A stretch of 6,221 nucleotides of DNA. It comes from Planctomycetales bacterium. GTDB taxonomy: Bacteria > Planctomycetota > Planctomycetia > Pirellulales > Thermoguttaceae. The notes below the pieces were generated by a model that ran no database searches, had not been told where the DNA came from, and saw only the letters and a program-made list of their open reading frames with translations. The DNA is taken from positions 1 to 6,221 of the forward strand of contig SKZG01000157.1 of assembly GCA_007127495.1 (NCBI GenBank). The letters are read 5' to 3'. Below, one piece after another: positions 1 through 6,023 of this stretch. The first letter of the stretch is position 1. Each line of letters starts with the position of its first letter. Position numbers and translations under genes: made by a program.

Positions 1-173
1 ATCCGATTGCCGGGCTGCTGCCGGTGCCGTTGACTACGATTCGCCTGCCCGCCAAGCCGTTCGCTGAGGCGGCCTACCAGGCGGCCATGTTTCGGATTCG
101 GGAACCCTCGGCCGCTCCCCGGCAGATCATCATCGACGCGGAGTTGGTCGTACGGGCATCGAGCACGGGATGA
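1..173 (+). CDS. LacI/PurR-family transcriptional regulator, C-terminal end (partial)
   Basis: The frame beginning at base 3 is open from the window edge to a TGA at 171-173 and encodes 56 residues. It contains PLTTIRLPAKPFAEAAYQAA near its start and IIDAELVVRASSTG at its end. This is the usual last part of LacI/GalR-family repressors: a strand with P-LTT-R, a helix carrying small residues, and a final ELVVR-S-T strand. Only the end of the effector-binding (periplasmic-binding-protein-like) domain is visible. The helix-turn-helix and most of the sugar pocket lie upstream of the window. By family knowledge such proteins are cytoplasmic, sugar-responsive repressors that often control the adjacent catabolic operon. 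Here the kinase, transporter and UroD-domain genes follow on the same strand. The effector cannot be told from this fragment. Confidence 0.8.
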   Translation, partial: PIAGLLPVPLTTIRLPAKPFAEAAYQAAMFRIREPSAAPRQIIIDAELVVRASSTG

Positions 174-199
174 CGGACCTTCGATTAGAAAGACCGACC

Positions 200-229
200 T
201 TGAAATGACACCACTTGAAATGACACCAC
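200..229 (+). repeat. Perfect 15-bp tandem duplication at the start region of the kinase gene
   Basis: The 15-base unit TTGAAATGACACCAC occurs twice in a row, at 200-214 and 215-229, with no mismatch. Each copy carries an ATG (205 and 220), both in frame with the downstream kinase gene, so the repeat would encode a duplicated L-E-M-T-P if translated. Further in-frame ATGs follow at 232 and 244. The repeat therefore sits either in the 5' leader or in the extreme N-terminal codons. Confidence 0.9.
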
Positions 230-243
230 GCATGGGGACAAGA

Positions 244-1287
244 ATGATCTTGGGAATCGACGGCGGAGGTTCACGAAGCTGCGCGGTCCTGGCCGATGAG
301 ACAGGCCAAGTACTGGGGCGGGGAACGTCCGGGCCGGGCAACTATCACAACCTGGGCGTCGAAGCGGTGAAGGCCAACCTGGCTGAGGCGGTCCGTCAGG
401 CCTGGCGCCGGGCCGACCTCGCGCCCCGCCGGGCCGACGCCGCGTTCTTCGGCCTCGGGAGCATCGTCTGCCAGGAGGATCGCGACGTCATCCACGGGAT
501 CGCCGAGGAGTTGGAAATCGCACCGAAGGATGCGATCGGCGTGGATCATGACCTGCGGGTTGCGTTGGCCGGCGGGCTGGCGGGCCGGCCGGGCATCGTT
601 CTGATTGCCGGCACCGGCTCATCGTGCTATGGCCGCACCGAGGACGCGCGCTGCTGGCGGGCCGGTGGTTGGGGGCCCGTGCTCGACGACCGGGGCAGCG
701 GCTACGACCTGGGCCGCCGGGCGATGATCGCCGCGGTGCGCGACTTCGACGGCCGCGGCGAGCCCACCGTGCTCCGCCAGCGCGTGCTCGACGTGCTCGG
801 TCTGGACGACATGCAGAAGATCATGTTCAGAGTGGACGGCCAGGGACTTTCGCGCCGCGAGATTGCGGCACTTGCCTGCATGGTGACCGCCGCGGCCGAG
901 CAAGGCGACGCGGTGGCCCGGGCCATCATCCATGAGGGAGCTGACCAGCTTGCTTTGATGATCCGCACGGTGGCCGATGCCCTGTTCGCTGACGGCGATG
1001 AACCCGTTCGCGTGACCACGGCCGGCGGCCTGATGCAAGCCGGGCCGGTGGTCGCCCACCCGCTGCACGAGGCGGTCGCCCGGCGGGCGCCTCGCTGCCG
1101 CATCGAAGAGCCGGTCCTTCCGCCGGAGTTGGGCGCCGTGATGCTGGCCCGCGAGTTGCTCGGCCTGCCGCCCGAGGAAAGCGTTGTCCGGCAACTGGCA
1201 CAGTCGACCGGGGATGCGGGCCTGCCGGTCACCCAGGAGCCGCTTCCCGCCCCGCACTTCGAACCCTCCCGAGCCCGAGTCCAATGA
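244..1287 (+). CDS. BadF/BadG/BcrA/BcrD-type ATPase, N-acetylglucosamine-kinase-like sugar kinase
   Basis: This is an ASKHA-fold kinase of the BadF/NAGK group, about 347 residues from the ATG at 244. Numbering from the upstream ATG at 205, the phosphate-1 loop LGIDGGGSRS is at 16-25, a probable catalytic Asp at 116 (VDHDLRVAL), the phosphate-2 loop IAGTGSSCYG at 134-143, the sugar-kinase motif GGWGPVLDDRGSGYDLG at 154-170, and the adenosine motif TTAGGL at 271-276. Known members phosphorylate N-acetylglucosamine or similar amino sugars with ATP in the cytoplasm. I see no cysteine pair like that holding the Fe-S cluster in HgdC/BadF-type dehydratase activators, so a sugar kinase is the better reading. 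The actual sugar is unknown. In-frame ATGs also exist at 205, 220 and 232. I prefer 244 because family members begin just before the LGIDGGG strand and GGGGA (234-238) lies just upstream, but the choice is weak. The stop overlaps the next gene by four bases (ATGA). Confidence 0.85.
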   Translation: MILGIDGGGSRSCAVLADETGQVLGRGTSGPGNYHNLGVEAVKANLAEAVRQAWRRADLAPRRADAAFFGLGSIVCQEDRDVIHGIAEELEIAPKDAIGVDHDLRVALAGGLAGRPGIVLIAGTGSSCYGRTEDARCWRAGGWGPVLDDRGSGYDLGRRAMIAAVRDFDGRGEPTVLRQRVLDVLGLDDMQKIMFRVDGQGLSRREIAALACMVTAAAEQGDAVARAIIHEGADQLALMIRTVADALFADGDEPVRVTTAGGLMQAGPVVAHPLHEAVARRAPRCRIEEPVLPPELGAVMLARELLGLPPEESVVRQLAQSTGDAGLPVTQEPLPAPHFEPSRARVQ

Positions 1288-2396
1288 CCCCGCGCGAACG
1301 TTATCTGGCCGCCGTCGACCGCGAGCCGACCGACCGACCTCCGCTGGACCTGATGGGCACGGCCTGCGGGCTGACCGACGGGGCGCTGCGGAAGCTGAAG
1401 TCGCTGCTGGGCATCACGAGCGCGGATCGCCTGTTCCGCCAAGGGGCGAACGTGAAGGCGATGAACGAGGACGTGTTGGGGGCGCTGGGAGTCGGCGCGC
1501 GGCGCGTCTGGCTGCGGCAGTTGCCCGAGGAGTCGGCCGCCGCCCAGGGTGAGCGGTTCACCGATCGCTGGGGCATCGGCCATGCCCGACGCGGCGCGCA
1601 CGTGCAGCAGGTCGACTGGCCGCTCGCCAACGCAACGGCGGCGGAGATCGAGCAGTATGCCTGGCCGGATCTGACCGATCCGCGGCAGGTCGAAGGGCTG
1701 CGTAATGAAGCTCGGCAATTGCGCGAGGCGGGCGAGTACGCCGTCGTCGGCCGTTCACCCACGGCCGGGTTCTTTGAGATCGGCTGTGCCCTGCGGGGTA
1801 TGCAGCAGTACATGATGGATCTGGTTGAGCAGCCCGCGGTGGTCGAGGCGCTCAGCGAGCACATCGTCCAGAAGCAGATGGAGCTGTACGGCCTGTACCT
1901 CGATGCCTGCGGCGAGTATCTTGACGTGATGGAAACGGGCGACGATTACGGCAGCGCCATGGGCTTGCTCATTTCACCGGCCTGCTTCCGGCGGCTGCTC
2001 AAGCCGTACCGCGCGCGGCTGAACGCCCTGATCAAATCGAAGGTGCCCCACGTGAAGATATTCCTGCACAGTTGCGGCAACGTGCGCCGGATCATTCCGG
2101 ACCTGATCGAGACGGGGGTCGATATTCTCAATCCAGTGCAGCCCGTGCCGGGCATGGAGCCGCGCGAGCTGGTCCGCGAGTTCGGCCGGGACATCTGTTT
2201 CCACGGCGGCGTCGACACGATCGGCCTGCTACGCCAACCGGTGCAGCAGGTAGGCGAGGGCGTAGCCGAGTTGCGCGATGCGTTTGGTGGCGGGGCGTGG
2301 ATCGCGGCCCCGGCCAATCACGTGCAGGATGATATTCCTCCGGAGAACATCCGGGCGCTGTATGAGTTCATCGCCGATACGCGGTGTGGCCCATAA
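1284..2396 (+). CDS. UroD-domain protein 1 (MtaA/CmuA-like superfamily)
   Basis: A 370-residue protein of the uroporphyrinogen decarboxylase/cobamide methyltransferase superfamily (TIM barrel). The N-terminus MTPRERYLAAVDREPTDRPP is the standard opening of non-HemE UroD-domain proteins. Later marks are METGDDYG (216-223), the LISP...F segment (229-235), IFLHSCGN (259-266) with His262 and Cys264, FHGGVD (306-311) and APANHVQDDIPPEN (342-355). HxC corresponds to the first two zinc ligands in MtaA/MtbA. The usual third ligand, a Cys in the final loop, is absent, and His346 occupies that area. The MRQAGR substrate-site segment of HemE is not seen, so heme synthesis is unlikely. The substrate is unknown; a methyl transfer or decarboxylation role is an inference from the fold. 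There is no clear Shine-Dalgarno sequence, and the start overlaps the kinase stop in ATGA, which suggests translational coupling. Confidence 0.85.
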   Translation: MTPRERYLAAVDREPTDRPPLDLMGTACGLTDGALRKLKSLLGITSADRLFRQGANVKAMNEDVLGALGVGARRVWLRQLPEESAAAQGERFTDRWGIGHARRGAHVQQVDWPLANATAAEIEQYAWPDLTDPRQVEGLRNEARQLREAGEYAVVGRSPTAGFFEIGCALRGMQQYMMDLVEQPAVVEALSEHIVQKQMELYGLYLDACGEYLDVMETGDDYGSAMGLLISPACFRRLLKPYRARLNALIKSKVPHVKIFLHSCGNVRRIIPDLIETGVDILNPVQPVPGMEPRELVREFGRDICFHGGVDTIGLLRQPVQQVGEGVAELRDAFGGGAWIAAPANHVQDDIPPENIRALYEFIADTRCGP

Positions 2397-2429
2397 GGGC
2401 AACCACCCCCGGCCGGCCCATGAGATACT

Positions 2430-2434
2430 GAGGA
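2430..2434 (+). promoter_or_regulatory. Shine-Dalgarno site for UroD-domain protein 2
   Basis: GAGGA ends eight bases before the ATG at 2443. It fixes that ATG as the start although the frame stays open upstream to an ATG at 2278, inside the preceding gene. Confidence 0.75.
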
Positions 2435-2442
2435 ACCCTATT

Positions 2443-3492
2443 ATGACACCAAGAGAACGAGCCCTGGCGGCAATGCTGGGCAAACCGACCGACCGGCCCT
2501 CGTGCGTACCCTTGGTCGATACGTCGTACGCCGCGGCGGTCGCCGGCATGGCGGTTTCCAGGTGTTTTCTCGAACCTGAAGCCTACGCCGGCGCGCTGGT
2601 TGCCACGCTGGACCGGCACCCGGACATCGACGGCGTCTCGATCAATATCGGCTTGTGCGACGACGTAATCCAGGATCTGAGTCGCCAGGGCGACACGTAC
2701 CACGCCCGTACGGTGGGCGGCTTGACCTGGTCGGTGCCGGTCAACGACATCGGCTCGATCTGCGCCTGCGAAGTCAGTGCGTTCGACGACCCGCGATTTG
2801 CTACCGACGAGTATCTGATGAACGCGTGCCTCCGCACGCTGGCGGCGATCCCGGCCGAGTATCGCCGCAAGTACCTGATCAACACGACCGTGACCGGGCC
2901 GTTCTCACAAGTTGCGTTCCTCGTGGGCGTCGACAACCTGATGCTGGGCACGGTCGACGATCCGGCGGGACTGCAACGGGCCATCGAGCACCGCGTCCCC
3001 TTTGCGCTGGACTGGGTCGATCGGCTTGTCAAGCTCGACCCGGGTTGCGTCTGGATCGGCGAGGGCTTTGCCTCGAACAGCCTGATCAGCACGGACACGT
3101 ACGTGCAGTTCGTTCAGCCGTACGAGCGGCGGGTGATCGAGCGAATCCACGAGAAGGGTCTGGCTTCGGTCATCCATATTTGCGGGAAACTCGGCCGCAC
3201 ACTCGAAGCAATTGCCGACACCGGTGCCGACTGCGCCGAAGTCGATTGGCAGGTCGATCTGGCCGACGCCCGGGGCCGGGTGTGCGACCGGATGACTCTC
3301 AAGGGAAACCTCAACACGACCAACCTGGTCCAGTCGAGTCCCGACGAAGTGTTCGCGCTGGCCACCGCAGCGCTTCAGGCGTCACGCGGCGGTCGCTTCA
3401 TCCTCAGCAGTGGCTGTTGCCTCGGGCGCGACACGCCGCCGGAGAGCGTCGATGCAATGGTGCGGGCCTGCAAGGAGTTCCCCGCCGGCTGA
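2443..3492 (+). CDS. UroD-domain protein 2, MtaA/MtbA-like putative zinc-dependent methyltransferase
   Basis: A 349-residue UroD-superfamily protein starting MTPRERALAAMLGKPTDRPS, the same opening as the preceding gene. Its order of motifs fits the methylcobamide:coenzyme M methyltransferase branch (MtaA/MtbA/CmuA-type) best of the three paralogs. GEGFASNSLIS (206-216) precedes a VQPYERRVIERIHEKG helix. HICGK (245-249) supplies His245 and Cys247, and LSSGCCLGRDTPPES (321-335) supplies Cys325 or Cys326. This gives a complete H-x-C...C zinc set. Family members use zinc to activate a thiol or similar acceptor and move a methyl group to or from a corrinoid protein. Coenzyme M itself is unlikely in this kind of bacterium, so the acceptor is unknown. 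The start at 2443 is chosen for its GAGGA site and the conserved N-terminus. The gene follows UroD 1 after 46 bases, without a visible terminator between them. Confidence 0.85.
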   Translation: MTPRERALAAMLGKPTDRPSCVPLVDTSYAAAVAGMAVSRCFLEPEAYAGALVATLDRHPDIDGVSINIGLCDDVIQDLSRQGDTYHARTVGGLTWSVPVNDIGSICACEVSAFDDPRFATDEYLMNACLRTLAAIPAEYRRKYLINTTVTGPFSQVAFLVGVDNLMLGTVDDPAGLQRAIEHRVPFALDWVDRLVKLDPGCVWIGEGFASNSLISTDTYVQFVQPYERRVIERIHEKGLASVIHICGKLGRTLEAIADTGADCAEVDWQVDLADARGRVCDRMTLKGNLNTTNLVQSSPDEVFALATAALQASRGGRFILSSGCCLGRDTPPESVDAMVRACKEFPAG

Positions 3493-3587
3493 ATTGGAGA
3501 TGGCCGCTTGTCACGTTGTCATTGTAGGTGTGGGGCCGCGTTCGGTAACATCGGGAATTGAGAGAATGGTGGAAGGATAGGCACGCG
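3493..3587 (+). other. Intergenic gap before the transporter gene
   Basis: This 95-base gap is the longest inside the gene cluster. Two TTGTCA hexamers (3508-3513 and 3516-3521) resemble a -35 box, but no convincing -10 box lies 16-18 bases downstream of either. I see no strong hairpin followed by a T-run and no clear LacI-type palindrome. An internal promoter is possible but not supported. Confidence 0.4.
3571..3577 (+). promoter_or_regulatory. Shine-Dalgarno site for the sugar porter
   Basis: GGAAGGA ends ten bases before the ATG at 3588. This supports 3588 over the in-frame TTG at 3558, which would add ten residues (MREWWKDRHA) that are charged and unlike family N-termini. Confidence 0.7.
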
Positions 3588-4934
3588 ATGAAGGCAAAGT
3601 TATTCCTATTCGCCTTTACGGCCGCCCTTGGAGGGCTGCTGTTCGGCTTTGATACGGCCGTGATCTCCGGCACGACGGAAATGATCCAGCGTCGCTTCTC
3701 GATGGATGAAGCCATGCTGGGCTGGGCAGTCAGTTCGGCGCTGGTGGGGTGCGTTATCGGGGCCATCGGGATCGGGCATCCGGGCGACGTTTTTGGGCGG
3801 CGAAAAATGCTGTTCGTGACGGCTGCCCTGTTCTTCATCTCCGCGGTTTGGACCGGTGCTGCCAACAGCTACACGGGGTTCATTCTTGCCCGCCTGATCG
3901 GCGGAATCGGCGTGGGCGGGGCATCCGTCATGGCCCCGATGTACATCTCGGAAATCTCCCCGCCGCGGATGCGAGGGCGGCTGGTGTCGACCGCCCAGTT
4001 GGCCATCGTAGTCGGCATTGTCGCCGCCTTCTTCTCGAACTACCTGCTGGTCAACCTGGGAGAGGACAGTTGGCGTTACATGTTTTGGGCCGAGTGCGTT
4101 CCGGCCGCCGCCTTCTTTTTCATGCTGTTTTTTGTCTGTCCCAGCCCCCGCTGGCTTGTCAAAGTGGGCCGTACGGAGGAAGCGTTGGAAGTGATCCGGA
4201 TGATGGACCCCGAGGAAGATCCAGAGCGCGTCCTGGGCGACATCACGCGGTCGCTGGCGCACGAGGGGCAGGCGTTGGGCTTCGCCTTGTTCCGCCCGCC
4301 TTACCTGCGTTTGGTACTTATCGGCATCTTCGTCGGCATGTTCAACCAGCTTACAGGCATCAACGTGATCATGTACTACGCCCCGGCGATCTTCCGATCG
4401 GCAGGCTTCGCAGAACAGTCCGCCTTGCTGCAAACCGTGGCGATTGGCGGCACGAACTTGCTGTTTACCCTGGTCGGGATGGCGTTGATCGACAAGGTGG
4501 GGCGCAAGACGCTGCTGTTGGTCGGCGCCCTGGGTATGCCCGCGTGCCTGGGGCTGGTGGCCGTTGGACTGATCCAGGAAATCCAAGGAGCGTTCCTGTT
4601 GGTGTCGATGCTCGGATTCATCGTGTTCTTCTGCACCACCCAGGGCGTGGTGATTTGGGTCATCCTCTCGGAGATGTTCCCCAACCGGATCCGCGCCCGT
4701 GCCACCGCCCTTGGGAGTTTTTCGGTGTGGGCGGTCAACGCGATTACTGCGTTCCTGTTTCCCATACTGGCCAAGGAGCTGGGCACCGGCAGCGTGTTTG
4801 CGATCTACGCTGCCGCGACCCTGGCCAGCTTTTTCTTCTTCTGGAAGTATCTGATTGAAACCAAGGGGCGGACACTCGAAGAGATCGAGGGCCTTGTATT
4901 GAAGGAGCTTGCACATGACAGAAACAAAGACTGA
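3588..4934 (+). CDS. MFS sugar porter (XylE/GLUT-like sugar:H+ symporter)
   Basis: A complete 448-residue inner-membrane transporter of the sugar porter family, with about twelve hydrophobic segments and a central cytoplasmic loop near 185-235. Signatures in order: GGLLFGFDTAVISG (15-28), GHPGDVFGRRK (63-73), PMYISEISPPRMRGRL (117-132), Gln137 in the following helix, SPRWLVKVGR (186-195), NQLTGINVIMYYAPAIF (253-269), DKVGRK (302-307), WVILSEMFPNRIRARA (357-372) and ETKGRTLEEIE (424-434). By comparison with XylE, remembered sugar contacts appear kept at Gln137, Gln254, Asn259, Trp357 and Trp381. The first Gln of the TM7 QQ pair is Asn253, and Val380 replaces the Gln before the TM10 Trp, so the preferred sugar may differ from xylose or glucose. 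The usual PETKG end motif reads IETKG. The gene sits between two UroD-domain genes and overlaps the next one by 20 bases, so it is probably cotranscribed and imports the operon's substrate. Confidence 0.93.
   Translation: MKAKLFLFAFTAALGGLLFGFDTAVISGTTEMIQRRFSMDEAMLGWAVSSALVGCVIGAIGIGHPGDVFGRRKMLFVTAALFFISAVWTGAANSYTGFILARLIGGIGVGGASVMAPMYISEISPPRMRGRLVSTAQLAIVVGIVAAFFSNYLLVNLGEDSWRYMFWAECVPAAAFFFMLFFVCPSPRWLVKVGRTEEALEVIRMMDPEEDPERVLGDITRSLAHEGQALGFALFRPPYLRLVLIGIFVGMFNQLTGINVIMYYAPAIFRSAGFAEQSALLQTVAIGGTNLLFTLVGMALIDKVGRKTLLLVGALGMPACLGLVAVGLIQEIQGAFLLVSMLGFIVFFCTTQGVVIWVILSEMFPNRIRARATALGSFSVWAVNAITAFLFPILAKELGTGSVFAIYAAATLASFFFFWKYLIETKGRTLEEIEGLVLKELAHDRNKD
4901..4907 (+). promoter_or_regulatory. 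Shine-Dalgarno site for UroD-domain protein 3, inside the porter gene
   Basis: GAAGGAG lies seven bases before the ATG at 4915 and within the last codons of the porter. It selects 4915 over the in-frame TTG at 4909 and the later ATG at 4942, and it points to coupled expression with the porter. Confidence 0.75.
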
Positions 4935-5952
4935 CCCAGACATGCAGCGCCGCGAGATCGTGCGGCGCGCAATCGAGTTTGACCATCCCCCGAGGCTGCC
5001 GTTCTGGCAAGCCGTGGTCGAGTTCGCCCCCTCCGACGTGTGCGACTGCTGGGAAATGGACCGGGCCAAGGCCGGTTGGTTCTTCGACAACGCGGCTTCG
5101 GCCGCGGACGACTGGGGCTGCGGTTGGGATTGCACGGCCAGCCGGAAGAACATGGGGCAGGTTGTGCATCATCCGCTGGAGGACTGGGCCAAGCTCGACA
5201 GCTACCGCCCCCCGAATCCGCGCGACCCCTTCTACTTCGCAAGAATCGAGGATTGTATCGTCGACGCCGGCGACCGCTATGTCGCCGTAACGAGCCATTT
5301 CAACCTCATGGAACGACTCCATATGCTACACGGCTTCCCGCAGACGTTGGCCGATCTTTGTCTGGAACCGCGGAAGATCGAGAAGTTGCTGGACATGATC
5401 CTGGAGTACAAGCTCGAGCATTTCGATGAGTTGGCTCGTCGGTTTGGCGATCGGGTTCACGGGCTGTTCTGCACGGACGACTGGGGGACACAAACCGGCA
5501 CGTTCATCAGCGGGAAGATGTTCGAGGACTTCTTCCTGGAACGCTATCGTACATTGGTCGACGCGGTTCACGGCCATGGCTGGCACTTCATGCTTCATAG
5601 TTGCGGTAAGGTGAATAACTTCGTGCCCTATTTCATTGACGCAGGGATCGACGTCTTGAACCTGGAGCAGCCGCGGACTTACGGAATCGACGAATTGGGC
5701 GCCCGGTTCGCCGGAAAGATCTGTTTCCTGACGACCGCCGACATCCAGGCCACCCTGCCCACGGGCGATGCACAACGGATCCGCGACGAGGTTCGCCTAC
5801 TCGTCGAAAACTGGTCCACGCCCAGGGGAGGGTTCGTGGTATTCAACTACGGCTTCGGCGACGAGATTGGATGCACGCGGGCAACCACCGAGGTGATGTT
5901 TTGGGAGTTCGTCAACATGATGGATCATTGGCGCGCGGAGCCGTCTGGTTGA
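4915..5952 (+). CDS. UroD-domain protein 3
   Basis: A 345-residue member of the UroD superfamily, divergent from the other two. The N-terminus lacks MTPRER but keeps the equivalent MQRREIVRRAIEFDHPPRLP (10-29). It has CTDDWGTQTGTFIS (186-199), which matches ETGDDYG...LIS of protein 1, followed by the helix MFEDFFLERYRTLVDAVHGHG. MLHSCGKV (226-233) contains His228 and Cys230. The C-terminal loop reads FNYGFGDEIGC (310-320), where Cys320 could serve as the third ligand although the surrounding TPPEN-like turn is missing. DVLNLEQPRT (246-255) is the strand that usually follows the HxCG helix. Trp residues are frequent (for example 31, 46, 55, 67, 71). The substrate is unknown. HemE is unlikely because MRQAGR is absent. 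It overlaps the porter's 3' end by 20 bases and is the last gene of the cluster. Confidence 0.85.
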   Translation: MTETKTDPDMQRREIVRRAIEFDHPPRLPFWQAVVEFAPSDVCDCWEMDRAKAGWFFDNAASAADDWGCGWDCTASRKNMGQVVHHPLEDWAKLDSYRPPNPRDPFYFARIEDCIVDAGDRYVAVTSHFNLMERLHMLHGFPQTLADLCLEPRKIEKLLDMILEYKLEHFDELARRFGDRVHGLFCTDDWGTQTGTFISGKMFEDFFLERYRTLVDAVHGHGWHFMLHSCGKVNNFVPYFIDAGIDVLNLEQPRTYGIDELGARFAGKICFLTTADIQATLPTGDAQRIRDEVRLLVENWSTPRGGFVVFNYGFGDEIGCTRATTEVMFWEFVNMMDHWRAEPSG

Positions 5953-6023
5953 GTTCCGTAGCGGCAAGAAAAGGGGACATCACTGATATTGACGGATCAA
6001 GGACGGCGTGGTAGTATGCCGTG
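5953..6023 (+). other. Spacer between the operon and the transposase fragment
   Basis: This 71-base gap contains AAGAAAAGGGGACAT (5966-5980). An AAAAGGGGACA-type motif is, from memory, commonly found just upstream of Y1/RAYT transposase genes in many bacteria and may be part of the mobile unit. A short inverted repeat, CGTGG (6007-6011) with CCACG (6027-6031), spans the transposase start. I see no clear rho-independent terminator for the operon here. Confidence 0.45.

Noticed and set aside
244..1287. Reading the BadF-type ATPase as an Fe-S activator of a dehydratase or of corrinoid proteins
   Set aside because: No cysteine arrangement like that of HgdC-type activators was found, while the GGWG...D-x-GSGYDLG segment fits N-acetylglucosamine-kinase-like enzymes.
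702..1718. A 338-codon reverse-strand open frame spanning the kinase/UroD 1 junction
   Set aside because: It is antisense to two well supported genes and has low-complexity Arg/Ala/Ser/Pro composition with no recognisable motif.
2278..2442. N-terminal extension of UroD 2 to the ATG at 2278
   Set aside because: It would overlap UroD 1 by more than 100 bases and add 55 residues unlike the family. The ATG at 2443 has a good GAGGA site and begins the conserved MTPRER motif.
3508..3551. Possible internal promoter before the porter (TTGTCA boxes)
   Set aside because: No acceptable -10 hexamer occurs at normal spacing from either TTGTCA.
3606..5153. A 515-codon reverse-strand open frame
   Set aside because: It lies antisense to the porter, whose family motifs are unmistakable. 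The predicted protein is rich in Gln, His, Arg and Gly without any domain, as expected for a shadow frame in GC-rich coding DNA.
1284..5952. Annotation of the three UroD-domain genes as heme-biosynthetic uroporphyrinogen decarboxylase (HemE)
   Set aside because: The MRQAGR substrate-site segment of HemE is absent from all three, HxC pairs typical of methyltransferases are present, and the neighbours are sugar genes rather than heme genes.
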